Origin: Siphonodentalium dalli | Lineage: Eukaryota > Mollusca > Scaphopoda > Gadilida > Siphonodentaliidae | Assembly (NCBI GenBank): GCA_032622095.1 | Contig: CP136062.1 | Location: 9,637,710 to 9,701,709, forward strand | Direction: 5' to 3' | Length of the DNA: 64,000 nt | In this document: positions 24,736 to 37,196 of the stretch, in pieces | How the letters are laid out: each line of letters starts with the position of its first letter | Numbering within the stretch: position 1 is the stretch's first letter | Notes under the pieces: generated by a model | Told to the model about the DNA's origin: nothing | What the model saw: the letters and a program-made list of their open reading frames with translations, nothing else | Database searches by the model: none | Translations under genes and position numbers: made by a program

Positions 24736-25786
24736 GGTCTCCCGTAGTTCTTTGAAACTTTAATTGATTTCAATTAATAATCCTAATTTTTGTTGCACCC
24801 AATCAAATTAGAGCTTGTGATTTGAAGGAAACAAGTTACCAGGAAGAAATGGTGAGAACAATGTGTGAGGTTTTCATAGTCCAACAAATTAAGACTATTC
24901 GGATTAATACATATTTTAATATTTGGACATTTACGATTGTATTACTCCTAGTCTTAATAAAACAGCTGAAAATCAAGATTGCACAAATTTTGAAGCAGGT
25001 CAACACCAGTGACCACCGATATAACCCCTTCAAATACATGAGTCTTACCTGTAGCTGAGATAGTATTCTTTGTGTTCAAACATAGATTATGATATAAAAG
25101 TTGTCAGAATTACAGATTTGTTAGTTTAATCTCGGAGTCGAAAACATATCACCATTTTCAAATACAGACGATAATGATGACGTCACGCTTCTAAAATAAA
25201 GGCCGCACAAATTGATTACTCGTGAAAATCAATATATGCCGTGCAGATATGGAAATATCAACTAGGTCAAATTGTTGGCATTTATAGATAGCACATTAGC
25301 GCCAAATGTTGTTTGTTTGATAAATAACAATAATAAGGGTCTGTTCGTCCGGTTTTGTTGACATTTTCATCATAGAAGTGTTCTTATCAAAATTATACCA
25401 TTGATATTTTTGTACCAAAAATAAAGATGCCTTTTCTTAAGTAAACAATATTTGAAGGGATATGGAAATTATTTTATTAGTTTTGAAATTCAAATTGATT
25501 AACCGGTTAACCGGATGCTTGGTCTTTCAAGCTTTCCGTTATGTCAAGATTCGACGAGAGTATGATATGTATGGGTAATAGTTATTATTATTAGTCACTT
25601 ACAGGTATGTGGATTATATTCGTATTCCCATGGATTTTCGTAAATCAGTTGTAATCGATGAATTTAACGACCACCTGTCCCATGAAATGTTCACAAGTCG
25701 AAAACTATGACCAAATTGTCACCAAAAGCCGGATTATATACCGGTAGGTCTATGTTCGATATTTTGGCATAAAACCAACACATTTC
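24736..25786. other. no gene recognised
   Basis: About 1 kb of AT-rich DNA with short frames only. No repeat or RNA gene that I can support. Confidence 0.5.
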
Positions 25787-26933
25787 TAGTGCACGCCCGA
25801 TAACCCTATAGGCTGGTGGCTGTGGGTAGGCATATTGCTGTAGTGATATTGGGTGTCGGTTTTCACACGTGTGCTCAGAATTTTAGGAAAATCATAAAAT
25901 CTGGAATCCACCCGGCGATAACGCTTATGGCATTAGATAGGACCATGACTGGTGTATTCATACATCATTTGTGATAGCCGTGTGCCTTTAGATATATTTT
26001 TTATTACTTAATTTGTCGAATTTTACAACCGGTTTTTGTCGTTTATCAAAGAAACTACCTAATATAAATGGTAGAAATCTCGATATGTAGGCTTCATGTA
26101 CACATGTCACTAGATGCACATTCCATTGATACAATGAAACCAAAATCCACAATAAAAGACATATTTTTCGTGGAAAAATATTGATTTTCCTGAGTGTCAT
26201 ATCACAAATTTATGACAGGCATATTGCCTCCGCAGATAGGCTCATGGCAAAGCACAAACTTGTTATGATAGGCAAGTGGCATTGTTGATAGGCACGTTGT
26301 AAATATTGACCAAGCTCCAATTTAGCACTTTAAAGCCAACAATATGCAACTTCTGGCATATATTATTTTATAAATACACTCTGGAATGATTATTCATTCA
26401 TATAAAATAGACAGAACCACACATATGTGCGCATGACGTGAAAATAAACGGACGAGTTTGTTACGCGGAATGTTACAACGTTACAACGATGATTCGCGAG
26501 TTGTAACTTGCAGCATAATTTAATTTTCTCACCACGCACACATAATGTGTGGTTGTATTTTATTACACACCCACTAGAACTATTCAACATCGAGATTTAG
26601 CGTTTATTGATTCGTTTCTGTCGTAATTTATAGCCATTTTTATCAAACTGATAGGCGACTTTATTAATAAAGTTTGTAGTTCTTGTTCAAAAGATAAAGT
26701 TGACGTAATTTGTGAATCGTGACGTCGACGTTTTCCGTATTGTATACGTGTTGAATACGTTGGTAAAGATATTGTATGGGCTACACACTGCTCAATATAA
26801 GAAAATTAACACAACGATTCATCTATGTCGGGCTCTATTTCTTCTGGTTCCGACATTATTTTAGCTTCTTTCTGAAATAGATAATTGAGCGGAGCCTGAG
26901 TCAGATATAAATACAATTGGACCACTGTAAATG

Positions 26934-27346
26934 GTTGGCATTTTTTGTCAATACCGTGGGGCAGTTTGGGTACGAAGTGGGTACGAAGTAGGTACAAAGT
27001 GTCGGCTCTTTCACTAATGGCCTTCTAACGTCAACCATTTCTGAGATATGCATTACAGTTTAAACGGAAGTTGCAAAACCCGCCCAAATTTGTGCTATTA
27101 TTTCATAATAAACTGAATAAATACTAATTATTTCAAAGTTTTAATACATTTTATCAGATTTATTGACTAATTTCTGCATTTAGAATCAGAATCTTAGATT
27201 TAAATGTCAGAAAATCTGAAATCATCCCGCGATGACAACTCGATGTTTTTTTATCTGAGGTGATCATTTCTCCGATATGATATCGTACTCGGTGAATTTT
27301 CGACGCACCCAAAAACCTGCCCCACGGTATTGACAAAAACATTTAC
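26934..27346. mobile_element. MITE nested in the 3.5 kb element
   Basis: The left arm contains TTTTTGTCAATACCGTGGGG and the right arm its reverse complement (27315-27342), extending over about 30 bp with small indels. Inside the left arm is a short tandem GTACGAAGTGG/GTACGAAGTAG. No TSD was confirmed. Confidence 0.6.
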
Positions 27347-27429
27347 CACTATAAATGCACACGAAATCTCACGGCGATTCCTCCTATATATAGCCAATGA
27401 GACAACAGCGACCACTCCATTAAGTTAAC

Positions 27430-28295
27430 GCCCCACACACATTTGTATTATTGCTCGGTGCTCCTGTTTATGTATATGCGGCATAACTGGGTCATGGTCC
27501 AGGTCCACTATATGTATGCTCTAGCTATACAGGTTCTAGCGTACCCTAATTTCGCACCTGATATTTCTCTGAGCCCAATGTCTTTACCAATATTGATACC
27601 ACATAAAATTATGTATAACAAGAGATGGACTGTCCGGTGCATACCCCCTCGTGGCATACCGACTCGTGTGGGCATATCTATAACTTATGAGGGCTATACT
27701 CAGACAGATGGACCCAAACACCAGCATTTTCATATAAACAAAGATGAGTAACTATAGAACAATAAAAACAAAACAATTTGAATGTGCCATTAAATGTCCT
27801 CATAGTGGTGAACATCCATACAAAATTTCATTGAGATCCGAGCATTACTGTTCAAGTTATGACATGAACAGACATCGGATGGACCAAACATTTCCAGATG
27901 AATAACTCTTAGAATGCAAAAGCAGAACAGAACAATGGAACCATCTATTGAATGTCCTCATAGTAGTGAACATCCATACCAAATTTCATTGAGATCCCAG
28001 CACAACTGTTGAAGTTACGACATGAACAGACACCAGACGGACCAAAAAGCCAACATTTCCAGATAAACAAAGATGAATAACTACAGAATGGAAAATCCTA
28101 ACAAAACGATGGAACCCTCTTTTTAATGTCCTCATAGTAGTGAACATCCATACCAAATTACATTGAGATCCGAGCACTACTGTTCAAGTTATGACATGAA
28201 CAGACCTCGGACGTACGGACGAACGGACGGACGGACGGACAGACAGGTGCAAAACAGCATACCCCCCTTTAAAAAAAGGGGAATATAACTATTAG
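27430..28295 (+). mobile_element. pearl-like element, three ~160 bp monomers
   Basis: Three monomers share AATGTCCTCATAGT(A/G)GTGAA, CATTGAGATCC(G/C)AGCA and GTTATGACATGAACAGAC. A tetranucleotide tract (GACG/GACA, 28207-28245) follows, and then a hairpin CCCCCCTTT-AAAA-AAAGGGG (28261-28285). It is the third unrelated monomer family in this window with the same order of parts. The 5' part (27430-27715) is unique sequence. Confidence 0.6.
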
Positions 28296-29287
28296 CTACA
28301 TTTAGCATTGGCGGGACATTGAATTATTGTTAATAGCATCGTATGCTGTTATTTATTTGTGTGCGGTTTATATTCCATAAACCGGCGTAGACATGAATCG
28401 TTCTGGTCGAAGAGAAAAAAACAAACATATGAACGCCATTCTTTCGCAGAACGCCAAAAATAAAACCGGCTATAAATGGTAGCTATATTATCTATATGTA
28501 GTGGACCATGACCATTCAGCCTGAAAACTGCACAAAGCTGGCATGGCTCATTTTTTTTACATTAAAATATGCTGAATAGTTTGGGCTATACTTTCCCCAT
28601 TTTCAATTAAAATCCCATTTTGCAAGTTTGTCACAGTTAAAACGTTTTACATTACAACTGCCAGTATTTAGTTCTTGGAAATAAGTAATGTATGTTTCCT
28701 GACTCATGGACGATGTGAATTTACAACACTGTGAATAATATAGCATCATAAAAGCGTTTTTTCTCAGACTAAAACCACTATTGATCATTGTGCTACATGC
28801 GTGTCTGTGTTTGCCATATGTCTATCCTCTCGGTGTTTGGCTATTCAATATGCCTACCACAAAATATTGACGGGACAGTATGTCAAATAGCTTTTTTTTA
28901 ACTGAAAAATGCATTATTTGAGTTCGCAGTCATGTTTGTCTTGTCACTGAGATACTATACCACATGTATCCACGAAAATAACTTACAAATCGACATGCTG
29001 AGCAAATTTGGGAGTCTGTTTACTTTGAAAGTTTGAAAAAGTCGACAAAATCCGAGATATTTTGTCTTCAAACAACGTATTCTACAATGCCAAATTGTTA
29101 CCAAGAAGTTCAACTTATAAATCAGACATTACTGCATCTGACGTGATAAAAAAATCTGACCTTTTACAGCGTATTTGATCAATTATAATCTAAAACATAC
29201 CTTGGTTGCGAAACCCGCCACGCAATATCACCACAGCAATATGCCTACCCACAGCCACCAGCCTATAGGGTTATCGGGCGTGTAGTG

Positions 29288-31195
29288 ATAAACAGATTAA
29301 CTGAAACGGCACTTCAACTATATTTTCGTTTGCCTGTTTATAACCGACATCGAGAAAAAAATCCTGCCGTTCCGATGGTTACCGCGATTATTACCGCTTT
29401 TTCCAGTAAAATGAGAAAACGGTAAATCAACGTTCAAATAAACAGTTGTGTTAATGTTTTCTAGTAATGGTAAGTATGGTCATCCTATTATATGTTTAAA
29501 AGAATATATGGTCATTAATACGGCGAATATGTGTACGTGTTTAAACGTATATTGTAAAACTTGGAGATAAATTGAAGTATGTACCTGTACATACGCTACC
29601 GTACCGAAAATAGTTGCCTGACTGTGTTAAATTGGAAATTACACAATTAGCAATAGACCGGCCTACATATAATATTATTATTGATACGGAAAACCTAAAC
29701 ATGCCTTAGCACGCCGCACACGCGTACGATGCGATATATATCGTACGACAAATATCGGGCACCGGTTAAGCCTATATTGTAGGCTATATATAGGTAAAAT
29801 CGTAGCTTGTGCGGTGGAAAATCGCAGGACATTTTGTCGCACGATCGGCCTCGTAAAGAATCAAATAATTTAGATTTTCTACGATCGAGTCGTACTATTT
29901 ATTGGAAGTAGCCAATCATATTCAGTCGCTCGACTAAAATCGTACCTGTGCGCACACAGAGCTTACAAATATCACATATGTGTGGCGGGCACTGGCGGCT
30001 ACAAATTATATAGATTAATTGAACTCGTATACATATATGCATTTTCGTAGCTGTGTCATTCTCAATTATCAAAGCGAAGCTCGTTTTTATATGTATAAAA
30101 TACAAGACCACGTGGCAGCGAATATATTCCCATCCGGTAACAAATTGCGCCCAAAATTGCATTTAGACGTCTGCTATGAAACTTCTAGCAATTTCGACGA
30201 CGATGCTATATATATATCTCGATTTATCACTACAAATTTCACATTAAATATATGACCACAGTAATACTCGCATATCAAAACAAATTCAACATGTTAGGCA
30301 TAAACTTTCCAATTGTTGAACTGAAGGCCTACTTGACACCCATCCACTATAGCTTTCCTTGCGTCTTTGTACTTTGTACTGTGGCTTGACAGCCAGTTAG
30401 CGTTTTTATCTAGCGCTTATTACATATATACTTAATATATAGATGTGAACAAAAATCATTCACTCCGAAAAATTATAAGGATATAGATCCCATAATGTCT
30501 ATAAAAATCAGCCTGCTCCTGCGTGGTCTGGAACAATGAAACTGCGAGATAAGTTTGGTGTGGCCTAAAAAAAATCCATGATTTCTGATCCTTTTAATAC
30601 GCATAATCTCAAAACGGCGCGTAATCCTCACGCAGACGATGTTGATATTTCTGACGTGTGTATTCTGATCAAATTTTAATGGATTAATAGTGACAAAAAA
30701 TATTCTAGTTAGTTCAGTCATGATACTAAACAACAGGTATGTGTTTTTTATTTATGGTTTTATTTGTGTCATTGGACGTGAACAGTGTAAGTTAAAGGGG
30801 CATGCCCTTGCCACATAAAAAATGTGGCTTCGTAGCGTTCAAATTTTTCACATGTACCATTAGACTGAAGGATTAAATGGTCCATAAATGTCCAAATATT
30901 AAAATTCCAATTAATCCGAAAGTCTAATTTGTTGGACCACAGTCCTAGGAATCACTGTCCATGTAATATTAAATTTGATTAAAATATAACAAATAGATCT
31001 AGATATATTACCTCTACTATACAGATATAAGTACAGTTAGGCAACTTCAGATTTTGTTATTATGTAAACCATCACCTCATTGGCTAAAGGCCACCCCCTG
31101 TGCTCTATCACTAAAACGAACAATTCGATTTTTCGTTCGAAAAAAATGCATTTATCTCCCCACATTTGACATGTGACAATTAAGTTAATTGTTCT
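29288..31195. other. no gene recognised
   Basis: AT-rich DNA with scattered TACGATA-type palindromic stretches (29730-29900) but no gene. Open frames of up to 87 codons on both strands have no recognisable domain. Confidence 0.5.
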
Positions 31196-31214
31196 TAATG
31201 TGCTCGTCGGGTTT

Positions 31215-31402
31215 ATGTACCACTGTACATTGTCTGAGTTGTACATAAATCGTAATTTTCCATCCAATATTCACATTGAATAACTGTCCCGGCTATTATA
31301 ATAGCCGCGACAGTTATTCAATGTATAATAGCCGCGACAGTTATTCAATGTGAATATTGGATGGAAAATTACGATTTATGTACAACTCAGACAAGGTACA
31401 GT
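31215..31402. repeat. long hairpin, 58 bp perfect arms
   Basis: 31231-31288 and 31336-31393 are perfect reverse complements (58 bp), and the match continues outward with a few mismatches. The 47 bp loop itself holds two copies of ATAATAGCCGCGACAGTTAT, one of which is part of an arm. It is probably a MITE or a template-switch product. Confidence 0.8.
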
Positions 31403-31407
31403 TGTAA

Positions 31408-31590
31408 TAGGGAACTGGATTGATAACTTCCCGTTTTAAACAATTTTGCAGAATTACGTTTAAAACGGGAAGTTATCAATCCAGTTCCCTATTACACATT
31501 ACTTTTGCAGCATCAAGTGACGTAATTCTGCAAAATTGTTTAAAACGGGAAGTTATCAATCCAGTTCCCTATTACACATTACTTTTGCAG
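31408..31590. repeat. second hairpin with a duplicated arm
   Basis: 31408-31460 is the perfect reverse complement of 31520-31572. A 35 bp part of that arm (AAAACGGGAAGTTATCAATC and onward) also occurs at 31461-31495. The phrase ACACATTACTTTTGCAG follows both right-hand copies. The structure looks like an inverted duplication followed by a direct duplication. Confidence 0.75.
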
Positions 31591-32139
31591 CCAAACCCAG
31601 CACGAGTTATCTCCCATTGCCACTCTTGAGATGCGGAGTTAAACGGGAGCTTGGAATATAAAATTTGCTTTCACATCTCAAGGTATCAACCACCCCCAGG
31701 GCCCTACTTGAAAATATATAGATATATTAGTTTGAGATGGTCATTTCTACATTTCTCTAGTAATGAGAATGAGTTAAAATGTGTACTTAGTACTAGTAGT
31801 GTACAGCAGAGCCAGTTTTAACACACCCGACGTCTGTTTACTCACATCCGTAATCCCTTTTATTCGGATTATCACCGGTTGGCTATACGCGAACGAACTA
31901 TTTACAGATTGGGTGGTTTTCTCAGAAATGATTAGGAATCCCCGACAGTTAGACTTGAATGAATATTCGAGGAACTGACAGACATTTTTCTGGTAAGTGG
32001 GTAAAGATAGAAACAATCTGAATACACCAGCGTTTCAAGAAAAAAATACGGAATATGATGATATAAACTCAGAAAGCGGGAATGTTTGTGTGGCATAAAA
32101 ATTTGTACTCTTGTAATTTCGTTCAAATCATCTACCAAT
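31591..32139. other. no gene recognised
   Basis: Unique AT-rich sequence between the hairpins and the Mutator-like element. No supportable feature. Confidence 0.5.
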
Positions 32140-32753
32140 GAAAATGCGGGAGCTCATAAAAGCCGAACACAACCGAACACAACCGAACATAACCGAACAC
32201 AAGTCCAAATAATGGGAAATTTCACGAATAAAGTTCATAGGCATATGTATTCATGTTCACACTATTACTATACGAACTTTGGTGGAGTTCGGGCCAATAA
32301 TAAGTGTTTTATTCGATATTTTGTAAAACGCGTTTAGTGTTCGGCATAGAAAAGCCGAACACAAGTTTATGTTCGACACTCAGTCACCGGTAATTAATTA
32401 ACACATAGATATGCATAGATGTGGCGTTAGCTGGCGTTTGAGATATATAACTCTATATACAGTCTACTAAATATAAGACCACCTTGTAAAGTTCATAGGC
32501 ATATGTATTCACGTTCATACTATTACTATACGAAGTTTGGTGGAGTTTGGTTCAATAATGAGTGTTTTGTTGGGTGTTTTGTATAACGCGTTTGTGTTTG
32601 GCATAGAAAAGCCGAACACAAACTTCTGTCCATGATTAGATTATCCGCTGATAGATGATAATTAATATCTGCCAGAAGGGATTTGGCAGGTTTAATTCGC
32701 GAGAAAAAACGTGTTTTGTTGTCCATTTTCGTCTGCATACTCACTAAAATGTT

Positions 32754-32754
<1 letters not shown>

Positions 32755-32789
<35 letters not shown>
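32755..32789 (+). repeat. poly-C tract, 35 bases
   Basis: An uninterrupted run of 35 cytosines between TTA and GTTATTATTAC. Its length is likely to vary between individuals and sequencing reads. Confidence 0.95.
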
Positions 32790-32790
<1 letters not shown>

Positions 32791-33463
32791 TTATTATTAC
32801 AAGTCATTTCGTACAATGTGGTAGTTTAGATGGATCATACTGGACAGAAGTAGTAAATCGGTTGTCGAGTTAAGATACTCATGTGGAAATGGTTCGGAGA
32901 ATATAATACTAACCACAAAACAAATAGTTTATTGCAATCATAAGTAAACATTGTAAAATTATATATAATAGTGTTCTTGTTGGCGACATAACATCTCTTG
33001 GTGATGGTGCAGGGAATTCTGGTGGAATTGATGTCAATCATAGTATATGTTCAAAGTACTATACAATATACTATACAATATACTTATATGCAAATTCTGT
33101 CCTCGGCGGAACGGATTTGGGCAAAGTTTGTTCTCCTTGAAGTCAGTGGATGGAAATGGCTCTGATGCGTGCCTAACTTTTGTGTATATATCATGCTGTA
33201 TGGTGGAAGCCGATATAAAGCCAGTGTTCAACTTATCGTAGAAACACATGCATCGAATACCGATTGAATTGAAATGAATTGTCTGAATACGAATAAAGAG
33301 CGTTTCGTATTGTATCTTTTTAAAAGTCTGATATGCAGGAATTTAAGATCGTTTTCAAAAATGTGCCTGATATGACAGGAATGTGATATGAAAGGAATAA
33401 TTATTTTGCGCCAAGATACATTTTGACGCTTGCTAGGGTTGATTGATCTAGTTTTGCATGCCT

Positions 33464-33724
33464 TTACTCTTTTAGTCTGACATGGCTTCTTGGCCATAGC
33501 CGCGGTTTTCGGTATCGCCAAACGTCCGTCAGTCGAAATTTGCCGAAGATTCTGGCATAAATTAAATTGGTCACCAAGCGATGACTTAGTAAAAAGTCAT
33601 CGATTTTCAATTGCTGGCACTCTACATGAAACCATCGGTCACACATATCGCAGCCGATGCTGCGTATCTCGTGACATTCCTGGGAACAAACACCACATGG
33701 GTAAATCAATTTGGAATTAGGCAT
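33464..33724 (-). pseudogene. PHD-type zinc-finger relic
   Basis: On the minus strand from 33724 the frame opens with MPNSKLIYPCGVC. The spacing that follows is C-x2-C, then C-x2-C (CDMC), then W-F-H-x2-C, which matches the first six ligands of a PHD finger (C4HC3). The final C-x2-C pair is not found in this frame. The sequence after residue 50 no longer looks like a PHD finger, so a frameshift or truncation is likely; a second open phase continues to 33228. PHD fingers bind histone tails in host proteins, but in invertebrates they also occur in transposon-encoded proteins. Its position inside the Mutator-like element favours transposon origin. Not functional as it stands. Confidence 0.5.
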
Positions 33725-34309
33725 GTAGAATTTTCAGACGTGTGATCAGAATGCCAAATACTGCTGAGATTGTGATTTGCCAAATAATATCATACCACAT
33801 TCTTATAAAGAACTTCTCGGATATTGCACCATGAACTCACTTTCTTGTCACTCAAATATTGTTTTTACAATCGTACGTTGTCTTTCATGGCGGGGCCCAC
33901 CAAAAGCATGTTGTTTCTATAATAGTATAGCGCCATCAAATACTGATTGCAACTAACTGTCAAAACACTGAACTACAATAGGTGAGAGACCACCACCAAC
34001 AACAATTAAAGCCTTTCGGCTTAGTGACCATATATCTGATATTAATTATCACCTAGCTAGACAGCCGTTATAGACTAATCCACGAGAGAAGCTTGTGTTC
34101 GGCTTTTCTATGCCGAACACTGAACGCGTTTTACAAAATATCGAATAAAACACTTATTATTGGCCCGAACTCCACCAAACTTCGTATATTAATAGTGTGA
34201 ACATGAATACACACGCCTATGAACTTTATTCGTTATATTTCCCATTATTTGGACTTGTGTTCGGTTATGTTCGGTTGTGTTCGGCTTTTATACGCACCGG
34301 AAAATGCAG

Positions 34310-36149
34310 AACACAAATTTTTTACTTGCCAAACTGGTCTTAATATTAATATAATAACTAACTATAATATATTGATTTAATATTATTAAATAATATTTTA
34401 TTCAACTAACAGTGATTCCTAGGGACTGTGGTTGGACTAAGGTTTTCAGTGTCTTTTTGTCCAAAAAAACAGCCACAAAGTGGTCAAATTTGCCACGATC
34501 GTAAAATTAATTGAAATTAAAATAGTAGACAATGATTTGCAGTCCCTGCAACAGCGTAGTTGGCAGTCAGAATGCTTGAGGCTGCCAAATTGACTCGTTT
34601 TAGAATGAGCCGAACACCGTGTTTAGGCCAAATAAAAATGTACCTGTGTTGACAGACCCTGTCTCATACCTGTTCTAATTTCAGGCGATAAAGGACTCCT
34701 GGTGACTCTCTTCTTATGGTGACAATAAAGACAAGATTCCACCAAAAGTTCCGAAATCCGCACCGTGTTGAGCTAAAATAAAGACTTTTGTCATTTGTGC
34801 CAAAAAAATTGTTGTCTGTCTGTTTACGGAAGCGATATTTGACCACATGTTTGTCATGCGCAGTTCAATGTTTCATGATGGTCAATAAAACGTGTACTCC
34901 ACCCCGAAGACGACTGTTGGAAATGTGTACATGGAAGATATTATGGAAAAACAAAATTCTTTTGCTAAATGTTATGCTACTATGCCAATTTATTACATAT
35001 GTAATAAAAATATTACCGAAAAATTATCAACATATACTTTTTAATAGAATTGTTGCTTCGAAAATATACTATTTAAAAAGTGTACTCCAAGCCAGAATGA
35101 GAAAAAGTGCAGCCGAGTTAGATCATGATTTATTACCCACTTCTACAAAATGTTGTATTATACTTTCAACAAGTTGTAGAAATATATTGGTGATATGAAG
35201 TAATTATTTTATTCAGTGAAACATAATCAGTTCTCACATTTGTCATGCATGGTGTCAAAAATGACCTAATCACATGGTCGCGCATTGATAGCTGCGCGAA
35301 CTGTGTTTGTATTCTAACACGCATAAGGTGTGCCTATTGCGTATATACAATAACAACATTTGTTCAAAATAAGCTTTAGTTATCAGAATCGATTTACTGC
35401 AACAGACTAATTAATGCTATAAACCAGTCAACTGTATGGTAAAAAAAAATCTCAAAACTTGTTAGGCCTATTTATGAACAATAAAATGGCCATATATTAT
35501 CACTAAAGTGTCACTAAATAGGTTATTATAATTAGCGTTTGTTTCGCTAATATGAAAACATGTTACACCTAAAAATATTTGCTTTTGGAAGAGCATTCCG
35601 TGTGAGTCTATTCCTGATATGGTATAAATAAAGAGCGTTTGTTTCACTACTGTGGGAACAACGGACGACCAGATGATGGTGCAAGTTTGTAGCTGTTAGT
35701 GCAGGGGGGAAACCAGGACAAAGCAAACTATAACAAAACGGCTACCATGAAGTCTGCTGATCCCAATCCCAGATACAGGACGACGGTATGTACGGTAATT
35801 AAACTGAACAAATAGACACTGAATGAAAAAAAAACCCGATATTAGCCACATGTATGAGTCGGATCCGGAGTAGGCCTACACTTTTTAATGCTATTTCGAT
35901 GTACACTTTATTATAATAGGAGAATGATTGTTTTGTTCAACTTTTAATGAAGTTAACTATTATGGTATAAGTATATATACCGTATAGTGATGCAATTATA
36001 CCATATATCTTCCGAGCCGGTGTAATATCTAGCAATCGCAACTTCTCGGATTATCGTTCTTGAGAAAATATATAGTTACGGAAATCACCGAGGTTTGCCG
36101 ATTGCCATGTCTAGATGCAGGAGGGTCCATATATACCCCAACATGAGTA
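34310..36149. other. no gene recognised
   Basis: No supportable gene. A 136-codon frame at 34788-35198 has many Leu, Lys and Cys residues but no domain I can identify, and codon usage looks like random AT-rich DNA. Confidence 0.45.
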
Positions 36150-36292
36150 GGGTTCTCTATTCCGAAGGTTCATTATTCCGAACGTTTGCTACTCCGAAGG
36201 TTCATTATTCCGAGAGGTCCCTATTCCGAAAGTTCATTATTCCGAAGGTTAACTATCCCGAAGGTTCGCTATTCCGAAGGTTTTCTATTTTG
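36150..36292 (+). repeat. minisatellite, ~20 bp unit
   Basis: About seven units of ATTCCGAAGGTTC(A/G)(T/C)T(A/T) type, with small variants. The reading frame across it is repetitive and not a gene. It may be one terminal array of an old element; no inverted partner was found nearby. Confidence 0.75.
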
Positions 36293-36723
36293 GGCGTATT
36301 TTACCAGAAATGAATCAAATTTGCACCCGCCCCCTCAACAAAAACCTCACGAGGATTGAAAAATACAATTATGCTAGTATTCACATATATTACATTTATA
36401 CACCCCATTCTAATACCCAAATTGTTATTATTAGAAAGAAGAAAGTATCAGTTTATCGTTTATTATGGAAAGTTGAAAACACGATAATTGCATGACTGAA
36501 TAAACTACATGTAAGAGATACAGTCTGTCCGAACTGACAACATGTATTTGAAAGGAATATCAACCCCCAGATCACATATATAAAATATATGCCATATTAT
36601 ACAATTTGAAATAGGAAGATCTCTAACATTGTATTGTCAACTTATCCGGTTCTGAAGCCCGTGTATTGGTTTGGCATTTCTTTGATGTGATCATCGTTTA
36701 TATTTAGTTAAGGTCGATCACAT

Positions 36724-36918
36724 TGTTAGGAACTATTATTGTACATCGCTCAAATAGAGGCGTTGTTGTGAGAAACCAGGAACTATTATCGCGACCAACA
36801 TTATTATTTGTACATCGCTCAATATAGGCATTGTTGTGGGAAACCACCTTTTTTAGTTCGATTAAATTCTCCGAAATTAACAGATCACAAATCGATTTAT
36901 TGTAACTAATCCTCTACA
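36724..36918 (+). repeat. 5' LTR of the BEL/Pao element
   Basis: 195 bp, TGTTAGGAAC to CCTCTACA. It contains an internal tandem duplication: GAACTATTAT, TTGTACATCGCTCAA, TTGTTGTG and GAAACCA occur twice in order, about 70 bp apart. No clear poly(A) signal is visible. Confidence 0.92.
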
Positions 36919-36920
36919 TT

Positions 36921-36938
36921 TGGTCCAAACGAACCGGA
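36921..36938 (+). other. putative tRNA primer-binding site
   Basis: TGGTCCAAACGAACCGG begins two bases after the 5' LTR. TGG at this place pairs with the CCA end of the tRNA used to prime minus-strand synthesis. I cannot identify which tRNA. Confidence 0.6.
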
Positions 36939-36941
36939 ATT

Positions 36942-37196
36942 ATGGCAGAAAAGCAAAAAAGAGTACGAAAGGCACATAGAGGACAAGCTACAAAGCTTTA
37001 TCGTCAATTGGAATCCGCCATAGAAGCAAACAATACGCTCGAAGGCACGCTTGTTTTGGCGAATTTGCGGAAGAAAGTCACGTTGTTAGAACAGATAGAC
37101 AGCGAAATTATAACGAACATTAAAGACGACGATCATGAATTCCAGCGTGACGGAATCACCAAATTTTACGGAATTTCACTTTTCTGTGGCCTATAA
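36942..37196 (+). pseudogene. BEL/Pao gag, N-terminal part cut by insertion
   Basis: The ATG at 36942 lies 23 bp after the LTR. About 64 codons are genuine Gag: basic, helical sequence with KAHRGQATKLYRQLE and LRKKVTLLEQIDSEI, which resembles the N-terminal coiled region before the DUF1759 domain. The frame enters the inserted transposon at 37134 and stops at 37196. Gag forms the virus-like particle that packages the RNA. The rest of the protein resumes at 42588, and excising the insert plus one TSD copy keeps the frame open. The 5' end of the gene is otherwise undamaged. Confidence 0.8.

Larger units (their letters stand above)
25792..29282. mobile_element. TIR transposon, 5 bp TSD, ~60 bp terminal repeats
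   Basis: The left end CACGCCCGATAACCCTATAG is matched inverted at the right end for about 60 bp with one mismatch, then more weakly for about 12 bp. TAGTG borders both ends (25787-25791 and 29283-29287). A 5 bp TSD with CAC-starting ends is seen in Transib-type elements, but the rest of the end does not clearly match, so the superfamily is open. The motif ATAGGCA recurs near both ends (26200-26290 and about 28855), like subterminal binding sites. No transposase is visible. The near-identical TIRs suggest recent activity. It hosts a MITE (26934-27346) and a pearl-like array (27430-28295). Confidence 0.75.
32150..34299. mobile_element. Mutator-like element with long TIRs
   Basis: A ~210 bp block at 32155-32365 is found inverted at 34091-34292. 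Its outermost part is a short tandem of AACCGAACAC (three to four copies), so the TIR tip is again a minisatellite. GAAAATGCGG (32140-32149) and GAAAATGCAG (34300-34309) border the element, a ~10 bp TSD with one mismatch. A partial direct copy of the TIR lies at 32488-32632. A 9-10 bp TSD and long TIRs suggest Mutator-type. The interior has a 35-base poly-C run and a PHD-finger relic. Confidence 0.55.

Noticed and set aside
34788-35198. 136-codon frame as a gene
   Set aside because: No domain, no codon bias distinguishable from AT-rich background, and no splice or promoter context.
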